Shown: positions 17,403 through 22,371 of the stretch, piece after piece | Numbering within the stretch: position 1 is the stretch's first letter | How the letters are laid out: the number at the start of each line of letters is the position of its first letter | NCBI GenBank assembly: GCA_018970765.1 | Contig: JAGWVT010000024.1 | Location: 1 to 35,333 of the forward strand | Reading direction: 5' to 3' | DNA from: Actinomycetales bacterium | Lineage (GTDB): Bacteria > Actinomycetota > Actinomycetes > S36-B12 | DNA: 35,333 nucleotides | Notes under the pieces: generated by a model | Told to the model about the DNA's origin: nothing | The model's database searches: none | The model's input: the letters and a program-made list of their open reading frames with translations, nothing else | Position numbers and translations under genes: made by a program

Positions 17403-17419
17403 GTCCGAGTGGCTCGGAC
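17403..17419. promoter_or_regulatory. Inverted repeat GTCCGAG-TGG-CTCGGAC in divergent promoter region
   Basis: 7-bp arms with a 3-bp centre. The copy at 18058-18072 keeps six of the seven pairs perfectly. Retention in both duplicates suggests a regulator site. The A-run lies on the wrong side for an intrinsic terminator of the minus-strand operon. Confidence 0.45.
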
Positions 17420-17521
17420 GAAAAAATGCTCGCGTCGGATACTTGTCTTTACCCGCCAGGTGGCGCAGACTGTGCACATAAATGGTCAGTTGTTCTCGGA
17501 TGGTTTTAAGAAGGAGTGGAT

Positions 17522-17665
17522 ATGCCCGTAGATGTGCACGTTCCTGCGCAGACTGTGTCGGTGGATCGCCTGATGCTCACTGCTGATGCCGTTCGCAGTT
17601 CTCACGCTGCTCCCTCAACCAATTGTGTCAATTACTGCAACTGCTTTGCCGATGACGTTGAGTAG
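17522..17665 (+). CDS. TOMM/cyanobactin-like precursor peptide 1
   Basis: 47-residue precursor with the strong ribosome site AAGGAG 5 nt before ATG. The leader contains VSVDRLMLTADAVRSS, the motif shared by all precursors here. The variable core ends TNCVNYCNC and is followed by FADDVE and stop. Three Cys are available for thiazole formation and the residue before the follower is Cys. The FADDVE tail is placed like the AYDGE recognition tail of cyanobactin precursors, which guides C-terminal cleavage. It is the first gene of the array and diverges from the protease operon. The first 32 residues are identical to precursor 2. The exact N-terminal cut site is not known. Confidence 0.88.
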   Translation: MPVDVHVPAQTVSVDRLMLTADAVRSSHAAPSTNCVNYCNCFADDVE

Positions 17666-17683
17666 CCGACCCTCCTGAGCGAT

Positions 17684-17711
17684 GGGGTGCGTGCCTTCGG
17701 GTGCGCACCCC
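17684..17711. terminator. 12-bp stem with UUCG tetraloop after precursor 1
   Basis: GGGGTGCGTGCC and GGTGCGCACCCC pair over 12 bp (two wobble pairs) around TTCG. It lies 18 nt after precursor 1 and between that gene and the oppositely oriented precursor pseudogene, so it probably served both directions. There is no T-run. Confidence 0.65.
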
Positions 17712-17730
17712 CATGGTTCAGATGAGTCGA

Positions 17731-17875
17731 TTACTTAACGTCATCGGCCATGCACGTGCACGCGAGGGAGCAGGCAATGGTCAATGCCTGCTCGGCGCCG
17801 CGCACAGCCTCACTCGCGAGCGTAAGTCGCTTAACTGCCGACGACAGGGGCTGGGGTAGAGATTTCAGTGGGCAT
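17731..17875 (-). pseudogene. Frameshifted precursor peptide (minus strand)
   Basis: From ATG 17875 the sequence follows precursor 3 closely (MPTEISTPAPV) but has one extra base around codon 12, giving a stop after 14 residues (MPTEISTPAPVVGS). Removing one base restores RLTLASEAVRGAEQALT, a core ending ACSLACTC, and the follower MADDVK before TAA 17731-17733. The total of 145 bp is one more than the 144 bp of intact cassettes. The region before the ATG keeps the AATGAGGGGCCCT ribosome-site context of precursor 3. It is a broken paralogue, inverted relative to most of the array. A sequencing error is possible. Confidence 0.8.
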
Positions 17876-17978
17876 AGGGCCCCTCATTGCGTTCAGCCGC
17901 AAAGTTCTGCGTACCTGCCTCGGCGGGCATCAGATCGGTTCGGGGCACGCCTGAACCGTACCGACCCACGGGGGTCAT
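17865..17978 (-). pseudogene. N-terminal fragment of the PatG-like protease from the local duplication
   Basis: Reading MTPVGRYGSGVPRTDLMPAE on, this 37-codon frame matches the extended N terminus of the second protease (GTQNFAAERN versus GTQYLAADRN) and then breaks off into the ribosome-site region of the frameshifted precursor. It marks the left edge of the duplicated segment. It has no catalytic residues and cannot be functional. Confidence 0.75.
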
Positions 17979-18270
17979 CACCAGTGCCGCCAGTCAACGG
18001 CCTCCCAGGCACCGCAGGCTCAAAGGTTCCGTGGGTGTGCCCGCGTTGCGTTCAGGGTCCGAGTGGCTCGGATGAAGGAATGCTCGCGTCGGTTCCTTGT
18101 CATTGCCCGCCAGGTGGCGCAGACTGCGCCTACAGATGGTCAGTTATTCTCGGATGGTTTCTGAAGGAGTGGATATGCCCGTAGATGTGCACGTTCCTGC
18201 GCAGACTGTGTCCGTGGATCGCCTGATGCTCACTGCTGATGCCGTTCGCAGTTCTCATGCTGCGCCCTCA
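17886..18270. repeat. Direct repeat, copy B (protease fragment, promoter, precursor 2 leader)
   Basis: Partner of 17232-17617. The precursor leader within it differs from copy A at three bases in 32 codons, all synonymous, while the 60 bp just upstream differ at about nine positions. That contrast points to selection on the leader after duplication. TAGGGCC lies at or next to the left junction in both copies. Confidence 0.9.
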
Positions 18271-18300
18271 TCCGGGTGCAACATTCTTAGCTGCACTTGA
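18175..18300 (+). CDS. Precursor peptide 2, UGA stop immediately before the follower
   Basis: AAGGAG lies 5 nt before ATG. The first 32 residues are identical to precursor 1; the core then reads SGCNILSCT and meets TGA at 18298-18300. The same frame continues as TTT GCG GAC GAC AGC GAT TAA (FADDSD, stop 18319-18321). The UGA therefore sits exactly where the other Cys-type precursors have Cys before FADD. TGA is one base from either Cys codon. The likeliest reading is a nonsense mutation that removes the follower; read-through or recoding cannot be excluded. The leader shows only synonymous change against precursor 1, so loss would be recent. Confidence 0.75.
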   Translation: MPVDVHVPAQTVSVDRLMLTADAVRSSHAAPSSGCNILSCT

Positions 18301-18321
18301 TTTGCGGACGACAGCGATTAA

Positions 18322-18346
18322 GCGACTTCGACTAGGGTTGAGGCGC
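18322..18346 (+). terminator. Hairpin after precursor 2 (candidate terminator)
   Basis: GCG-A-CTTCGAC, loop TAGG, GTTGAGG-CGC: ten pairs with two wobbles and a bulged A, directly after the TAA that ends the FADDSD frame. It starts 21 nt after the internal TGA. Considered and disfavoured as a SECIS element because of its distance and the intervening stop. Confidence 0.35.
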
Positions 18347-18372
18347 ACCGAGAGTTACGATCACTGAGAAGC

Positions 18373-18387
18373 GCCCAATCCTTGGGC
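18373..18387 (+). promoter_or_regulatory. 5'-leader hairpin of precursor 3
   Basis: GCCCAA-TCC-TTGGGC lies 17 nt before ATG. It is homologous in position and loop (TCC) to hairpins before precursors 4 (18767-18782) and 6 (18985-19000). It may protect the mRNA 5' end or be a regulatory site. Confidence 0.4.
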
Positions 18388-18404
18388 CCAATGAGAGGGG
18401 CCCT

Positions 18405-18548
18405 ATGCCCACCGAAATCTCTACCCCAGCCCCCGTCGCGGCAGTCGAGCGACTTACGCTCGGGAGTGAGGCTGTGCGCGGCGCCGAGCAGGCATTTTCC
18501 ATGGTCCCCATATTCGGGTGCTCTTGCTTTGCCGATGACGTTGAGTAA
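18405..18548 (+). CDS. TOMM/cyanobactin-like precursor peptide 3
   Basis: 47 residues, ribosome site AGAGGGG 4 nt before ATG. The leader begins MPTEISTPAP and contains AVERLTLGSEAVRGAEQA; the core region FSMVPIFGCSC is followed by FADDVE. Two Cys and one Ser near the core end could be heterocyclised, with Cys directly before the follower. The long hydrophobic stretch SMVPIF before GCSC differs from precursor 1. The bases after the stop (TTGACTCGTCTGAACTA) match the flank seen after other cassettes. It is the closest relative of the frameshifted copy at 17731-17875. Confidence 0.87.
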   Translation: MPTEISTPAPVAAVERLTLGSEAVRGAEQAFSMVPIFGCSCFADDVE

Positions 18549-18560
18549 TTGACTCGTCTG

Positions 18561-18604
18561 AACTAAGTGGGGTGCGCACCCGCAGGCGCGCACCCCACTT
18601 AGTT
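18561..18604. terminator. Perfect 17-bp inverted repeat between convergent precursors 3 and 4
   Basis: AACTAAGTGGGGTGCGC and its exact complement flank a 10-nt loop. It starts 12 nt after precursor 3 and ends 11 nt from the stop of the convergent precursor 4. It is probably a bidirectional terminator; A- and T-containing stem ends give a short U-containing tail in either direction. Confidence 0.75.
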
Positions 18605-18615
18605 GGAGCGGTCGG

Positions 18616-18747
18616 CTACTCGCTGTCGTCCGCAAAGGGAGTTAACAGTCCGATTTGCGCAGCATCTGCGCCGCGAAGTGCATCAACTGCGAGCGTCAGA
18701 CGGTCAATGGACGCAACCGGAGAGGGAACTGCCACTGTTTGGGGCAT
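18616..18747 (-). CDS. Cys-free precursor peptide 4 with Pro before the follower
   Basis: 43 residues on the minus strand, ribosome site AAGGAG 5 nt before ATG. The leader contains ASIDRLTLAVDALRGADAA, matching the family. The core region QIGLLTP has no Cys, and the follower is FADDSE. Proline takes the place of the terminal Cys. In cyanobactins the residue at this position is a heterocycle or proline, so this exception follows the known rule. Thr is the only heterocyclisable core residue. The product might be an unheterocyclised or oxazoline-bearing peptide. It converges on precursor 3 across a strong hairpin; its own 5' leader has a hairpin at 18767-18782. Confidence 0.85.
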   Translation of the reverse strand: MPQTVAVPSPVASIDRLTLAVDALRGADAAQIGLLTPFADDSE

Positions 18748-18766
18748 AGCGACTCCTTGAGTCAGG

Positions 18767-18782
18767 ACTCCCGGATCGGAGT
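18767..18782 (-). promoter_or_regulatory. 5'-leader hairpin of precursor 4
   Basis: On the minus strand ACTCC-GATCCG-GGAGT, followed by CCTGACTCAAGGAGT before ATG. It aligns with the leader of precursor 6 (ACCCCAGTCCTGGGGT then CTGATGAAAGGAG). Confidence 0.4.
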
Positions 18783-18888
18783 GCCACCAGTATGCGCCCA
18801 CCCTCCGGCTGGTTGGGCAATGTGGATGCCGTTGCAGGGTGTGGCACGCTCACCCGGGCTGCAACAGCCCTATTCGTTTATCTTTTAG

Positions 18889-18927
18889 GCAAATGGATGT
18901 GGCTGCTTTGCGGACGATGGTGAGTAG
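18889..18927 (+). pseudogene. Orphan precursor tail (core + follower without leader)
   Basis: GCA AAT GGA TGT GGC TGC TTT GCG GAC GAT GGT GAG TAG encodes ANGCGC-FADDGE and stop, a typical core end plus follower. A TAG lies directly upstream in frame (18886-18888) and no leader motif is found in any frame before it. The 3' flank TCGACACGTTGAGAG resembles that of intact cassettes. It is read as the remnant of a precursor whose 5' part was lost. Confidence 0.75.
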
Positions 18928-18984
18928 TCGACACGTTGAGAGAATCGGGGTACCTGCCCCCGGTATACGTGAAATATTGAGTCC

Positions 18985-19000
18985 ACCCCAGTCCTGGGGT
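18985..19000 (+). promoter_or_regulatory. 5'-leader hairpin of precursor 6
   Basis: ACCCCAG-TC-CTGGGGT, a perfect 7-bp inverted repeat 7 nt before the AAGGAG ribosome site. It is part of the hairpin family seen before precursors 3 and 4. TATACG at 18964-18969 could be the -10 box, placing the hairpin near the 5' end of the mRNA. Confidence 0.4.
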
Positions 19001-19017
19001 CTGATGAAAGGAGCGGC

Positions 19018-19161
19018 ATGCCCAGCAACATTGCTAGCCCGGCTCCGTCCGCGGCGGTTGACCGGTTGACCTTCGCAAGCGAAGCTGTCCGCGGCGCCGA
19101 GCAAGCATTCACCGTAGGCAATTCATTCAAGTGCATGTGCTTTGCCGATGACGCCGATTAA
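19018..19161 (+). CDS. TOMM/cyanobactin-like precursor peptide 6
   Basis: 47 residues, ribosome site AAGGAG 4 nt before ATG. The leader MPSNIASPAP is followed by AVDRLTFASEAVRGAEQA, nearly identical to precursor 3 in this motif. The core region FTVGNSFKCMC is followed by FADDAD. There are two Cys, with Cys before the follower. Numbering counts the orphan tail at 18889-18927 as cassette 5. The sequence after the stop again follows the shared flank (TTGCTTCACCTGACCAA). Confidence 0.87.
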   Translation: MPSNIASPAPSAAVDRLTFASEAVRGAEQAFTVGNSFKCMCFADDAD

Positions 19162-19250
19162 TTGCTTCACCTGACCAACTTGGGTGCGAAACCAGTGAGT
19201 GCGCACCGCACCGCAAGCACATTCTGACTCGACGTGATGGAGGGTTTGAG

Positions 19251-19397
19251 ATGCCCAAGCATGACGCAAATTCCCCGGCTACCAGCCAACCGATCATTCG
19301 CCTTTGCCTAGGTGTGAGCAGCGTGCGCGGGGTCAGCTCCTCGCTCAATCTGCCGGGCCAGTGCATGTGCCCCTGTCTCGCTGACGACGCTGAGTAG
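19251..19397 (+). CDS. Divergent TOMM/cyanobactin-like precursor peptide 7
   Basis: 48 residues, GGAGGG 6 nt before ATG. It is the most divergent intact member: the leader motif is reduced to PIIRLCLGVSSVRGV, and the follower is LADDAE, with Leu for Phe. The core end GQCMCPC holds three Cys and a Pro, and Cys again precedes the follower. An additional Cys in the leader motif (RLCL) is unusual. The flank after the stop, TCGACGCGCCTGAATTA, matches the other cassettes and supports family membership. It may be read by the same enzymes with altered efficiency, or be decaying. Confidence 0.8.
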   Translation: MPKHDANSPATSQPIIRLCLGVSSVRGVSSSLNLPGQCMCPCLADDAE

Positions 19398-19419
19398 TCG
19401 ACGCGCCTGAATTATTGGT

Positions 19420-19503
19420 GTGGGCGAGTTCGGCTGCGCAATCGCCGTCGTTGTTGGGGTCCTTGTGTTGGCCGTTTGGACGGTGCAGGCGGTCGTGCGT
19501 TGA
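19420..19503 (+). CDS. Possible 27-aa single-span membrane peptide
   Basis: GTG 19420 opens a frame MGEFGCAIAVVVGVLVLA... ending in TVQAVVR at TGA 19501. Nearly all of it is one hydrophobic span with a C-terminal Arg. It lies 22 nt after precursor 7 and before the convergent exporter gene. There is no clear ribosome site. It could be a small membrane or immunity peptide, or a chance frame in GC-rich DNA. Confidence 0.25.
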   Translation: MGEFGCAIAVVVGVLVLAVWTVQAVVR

Positions 19504-19520
19504 TGGCGACGGTTACTGAG

Positions 19521-21101
19521 TCAGCTCCCTGAGGTCGGCGCCTGCTGAGCGACAGTTTGAGTCCTGCGCACGCGACCGCGCGACCCGAGTAGTGGAATGG
19601 ACACCACACCGGCGATGGTGACACCCACTGCGGAGATCCGCAGTGCATCGGTGACACCGATCAGGTAGGCCTGCCCGGCGATGTCGGCCGTCTGATCCCC
19701 ATTGCTTGCCCGGATCTCCGGGATGGCACCTGAGATCACCTCATCGGAGAGCGAAGCTGCGTTCGGCACTGATGCCGATGTTGCGTCCCACGCATTCAGT
19801 ACTTGGTTTGCTGAGATGGCACCCAGGACAGCGATACCGAGCACTGCTGCAACGGAACCGATGAGGTTGAGGAATCCGGAGATCGCTCCCACGGACTCCC
19901 GAGGGATCGCACCCATGGCACCGGCGCTCACCGCGGGCATGCCGAACCCAAGCCCGGCGCCCATCACCGCCGTGTAACCCGTGACCGTGAGGGCTCCGGT
20001 GGTTGTGTCGATGAGGGACAGGCCGAAAAGGCCGAGTGCTGTCAGGATCAAGCCGATCGCGCTGGTGAGCCCAAGGCCGAGTTTGGCCATGACTCTGGGG
20101 GAGATCGGGGAGAAGATCACCAGCATGAGTGACGCACCAAAACTCACGGCACCGGCGATCAGTGGCGTCAAACCCAGCACGTTTTGCAGCAGCATCATTA
20201 ATTGCAGCATCGCTCCGGCGAGCACCATGCCAAGAAGAGCAAGAAGGACAAGAGTTGCTGGAATCGGAGCAACGCGCAAGGCGGACCACTCGGTGAGCGG
20301 ATTGTGGGAACGCCGCTGTTCTATGGCGAGCGCAGCGACGACCAGCAGACCGAGCAGGATCGGGCCCCAGACAATCGGATCGGTGTAGCGGTAGTTCTCC
20401 AGGAAGCTCAACCCACCGGCGATGAAAATCATCGCGATGGTCAGGAGCGCAGCACCGATGAGATCCACGCGCTGCGTGCTCTTCGCGTTCTCTGGTGTGT
20501 CGCCTGGTACTTCCTTGACCACGAGCGGGATGACCAGTGCCATCAGGATCACATTGATGCCGAAGACCCAGCGCCAGCCAAAGGCCGAGACAAGGCCTCC
20601 ACCGATGAGTGGCCCCAGAGCTGAGGCACCCGAGGTGATTGCTGTCCATAGGCCGATGAGCCGGGGGATTCGCTCGCGGGGCACCATGGCTACGAGCATG
20701 GCGAGGGCGAGGGTGCCCATGGCGCCCGACCCGATGCCCTGTAGCGCACGGCCGAGGATGAGCACGCCGATGCCCGGCGCGAGGGCGCTGAGGGCAGAAC
20801 CGACGACGAAGATCGCGGTGCCAATCAGGTAGAGCCGCCGCCGTCCGATGCGATCACCGACGGCACCGAACGGCACCGCGAGTGCTGCCCCGGCGACCAT
20901 GTAGGCGATGACGGCCCACTGCAGAGCCATCATGCCGACGTTGAAATCCGCCTGGATGCTTGGCAGCGCCACAGTCATGACCGACAGGTCCAGGCCCACG
21001 AGGAACTCGCCCACGGCCAGTGCGAACATGGCGACGGTCGACGCTGAGCGCACGTGCTTCTTGCCTGAATCCGAAAGGCTCACTCCTGCATCATGGTGCA
21101 T
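19521..21101 (-). CDS. MFS multidrug exporter, DHA2-like (14 TM)
   Basis: 526-residue proton-coupled drug exporter of the 14-helix DHA2 (EmrB/QacA-like) group. The first helix region is AVGEFLVGLDLSVMTVALP, a DHA-type start. Motif A is GAVGDRIGRRRLYL after helix 2, and motif C-like GPLIGGGL is in helix 5. About 14 hydrophobic spans follow, and the tail is basic (RGRVRRTQTV). The gene converges on the precursor array and lies 35 bp downstream of the nucleotidyltransferase gene, so its transcript may start at the Xre promoter. Export of, or resistance to, the RiPP product is inferred from position only; this family is common and broad in substrate. Confidence 0.88.
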   Translation of the reverse strand: MHHDAGVSLSDSGKKHVRSASTVAMFALAVGEFLVGLDLSVMTVALPSIQADFNVGMMALQWAVIAYMVAGAALAVPFGAVGDRIGRRRLYLIGTAIFVVGSALSALAPGIGVLILGRALQGIGSGAMGTLALAMLVAMVPRERIPRLIGLWTAITSGASALGPLIGGGLVSAFGWRWVFGINVILMALVIPLVVKEVPGDTPENAKSTQRVDLIGAALLTIAMIFIAGGLSFLENYRYTDPIVWGPILLGLLVVAALAIEQRRSHNPLTEWSALRVAPIPATLVLLALLGMVLAGAMLQLMMLLQNVLGLTPLIAGAVSFGASLMLVIFSPISPRVMAKLGLGLTSAIGLILTALGLFGLSLIDTTTGALTVTGYTAVMGAGLGFGMPAVSAGAMGAIPRESVGAISGFLNLIGSVAAVLGIAVLGAISANQVLNAWDATSASVPNAASLSDEVISGAIPEIRASNGDQTADIAGQAYLIGVTDALRISAVGVTIAGVVSIPLLGSRGRVRRTQTVAQQAPTSGS

Positions 21102-21136
21102 AAGCGACGATGGTCAAGCGGTTTTGGCCTCGGCGC

Positions 21137-21673
21137 TCAGTGGTGTCCGAGCCTGCGCCTGAGGTCGTCGTTCACCAGGATGCGGGTGTCCTCACGGATG
21201 AGGTCATCGCCCCAGACTTCTTCGCAGATCGCCCAAACCTGTTCCACGTCGACCAGGCCGATGATCTGGCACAGAATCCAAAGATCGTCGAGATCTCGTT
21301 TGCCGCGGGCGGCACGCGCCTTCATCGCGAGCATGTACCGGGGGGATGCCACATTGACTGTGATGCCTGGGGCACCCATCACCTCGATCCGATCAGCGTC
21401 AATCGACCGGGGCAGCATTGGTAGAACTTTTGCATTGAGCCAATCGTCATCAAGATCGGCATGATCTTGAGCCATGGCGCGGACTTCGATATCGATCTCC
21501 TCTTGCGGCACTCCAATGGCGTCGATATCACGAGTGACGCGAGTGCGGTCGTAGGCCAAGATCATTGCAGCACCCCCGACAACGTAGATCTCTGCCTCGA
21601 TTCCTCGCCCGGTGAGCCGCTCACCGAGCTCGGTAAGTAACGAGCGGACACGGAATTCATGCAGCGCTGTCAT
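21137..21673 (-). CDS. Nucleotidyltransferase-like protein (DUF6036 type), putative toxin partner
   Basis: 178 residues. The N-terminal half has the nucleotidyltransferase core IYVVGGAAMILAYDRTRVTRDIDAI (GG...DID pattern), found in DUF6036/AbiEii-like proteins. The C-terminal part is helical, with KARAARGKRDLDDLW, a motif these families share. It overlaps the stop of the upstream Xre gene by 4 bp (ATGA), indicating translational coupling. Together they resemble a toxin-antitoxin or abortive-infection pair in which the HTH protein is the regulator/antitoxin. Toxicity is not shown by sequence. Confidence 0.75.
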   Translation of the reverse strand: MTALHEFRVRSLLTELGERLTGRGIEAEIYVVGGAAMILAYDRTRVTRDIDAIGVPQEEIDIEVRAMAQDHADLDDDWLNAKVLPMLPRSIDADRIEVMGAPGITVNVASPRYMLAMKARAARGKRDLDDLWILCQIIGLVDVEQVWAICEEVWGDDLIREDTRILVNDDLRRRLGHH

Positions 21674-22248
21674 ACCGAATCCAGGTTCTGTCGACTGAAC
21701 ATCACGCCCCGAGCTCGCATGGCGGGCAGACAGTCGCGAAGGGTCAGGGCTCGCAACGTAGGTGCCTCACTGTCAAACCACCAGATCGCTTCAAGGAAGC
21801 GGCCCGGTTCACGAGTCCACGCCGGCGTGGTTTGCATCCCTGCGACCCGGCTCAGGTGCACGCCGAGCCCACCTAGCAGCGCGTCGTATCGGCGGTCACC
21901 GGTGGATCCAGGACTGGCAAGGAACAGTGCTCGCTCACGAGGTGATGGCAGCTTCGCAAAGTCATCAGATGCCTGGATGATGACTCGCAGCATGTCCCCT
22001 TGGCTTCGGCCCGCATTGAGGTCCTCGCGCAGTTGCAGCGCGGCACCTGCCAGAGTCATCGGCCAGAGTTTGCGATACACGGTGTCGTCAGGCAGTGCCT
22101 CAAAAGCGGTGATTCGTGGACCAACGGTGCGCCCCGGAATAAGCCGCCCACGCTCATAGGCGCTCACGTTTGCCTGGCTTGTACCCAAGAGCTCGGCAAC
22201 CCTCGCCTGGGTCAGCCCCAAGCGCCTTCTGGCATCTCTGAGCGGCAC
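21670..22248 (-). CDS. Xre-type HTH regulator, putative antitoxin
   Basis: 192 residues starting at GTG 22248. Residues 3-40 are a Cro/CI-type HTH (LRDARRRLGLTQARVAELLG, then TSQANVSAYERGR). The rest is of unknown fold and ends in a region with LEAIWWFDSEAPTLRAL. A TATAAT box ends 5 nt before the start codon, so the mRNA is probably leaderless, and a small inverted repeat lies just upstream, consistent with autoregulation. Next gene overlap ATGA. Probably the DNA-binding half of a toxin-antitoxin-like pair with the nucleotidyltransferase. Confidence 0.75.
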   Translation of the reverse strand: MPLRDARRRLGLTQARVAELLGTSQANVSAYERGRLIPGRTVGPRITAFEALPDDTVYRKLWPMTLAGAALQLREDLNAGRSQGDMLRVIIQASDDFAKLPSPRERALFLASPGSTGDRRYDALLGGLGVHLSRVAGMQTTPAWTREPGRFLEAIWWFDSEAPTLRALTLRDCLPAMRARGVMFSRQNLDSV

Positions 22249-22253
22249 GTTCC

Positions 22254-22278
22254 ATTATATAACCAAGATTCATCAATC
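22254..22278 (-). promoter_or_regulatory. TATAAT -10 box and inverted repeat before the Xre gene
   Basis: On the minus strand TATAAT (22259-22254) ends 5 nt before GTG 22248. GATT-GATG-AATC (22278-22267) overlaps the position of the core promoter and could be the autoregulatory operator. The stretch is strikingly AT-rich compared with its surroundings. Confidence 0.5.
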
Positions 22279-22371
22279 ATATATCTATCGCCCCGAGGAT
22301 CACGGGCGCGTAGGTGTGCAGGATCGTCGCGTTACGAGCATTGCCCACGCAGCGGCAGTGATCAGGCTGGA

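Larger units (their letters stand above)
17232..17617. repeat. Direct repeat, copy A (protease 5' end, divergent promoter, precursor 1 leader)
   Basis: This ~386-bp segment recurs at 17886-18270 with a constant offset of 653-654 bp. It spans the first ~15 codons of the second protease (minus strand), the divergent promoter region, and the first 32 codons of precursor 1. Divergence is obvious in the intergenic part and slight in the precursor leader. Confidence 0.9.

Noticed and set aside
17403-17420. Intrinsic terminator before precursor 1
   Set aside because: The A-run follows the hairpin on the plus strand and gives no U-tract for either operon; an operator is more likely.
18322-18346. SECIS element for the UGA of precursor 2
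   Set aside because: The stem begins 21 nt after UGA, behind a UAA stop, and its apical loop is ~33 nt away; this does not fit the bacterial SECIS layout. Kept as a candidate terminator.
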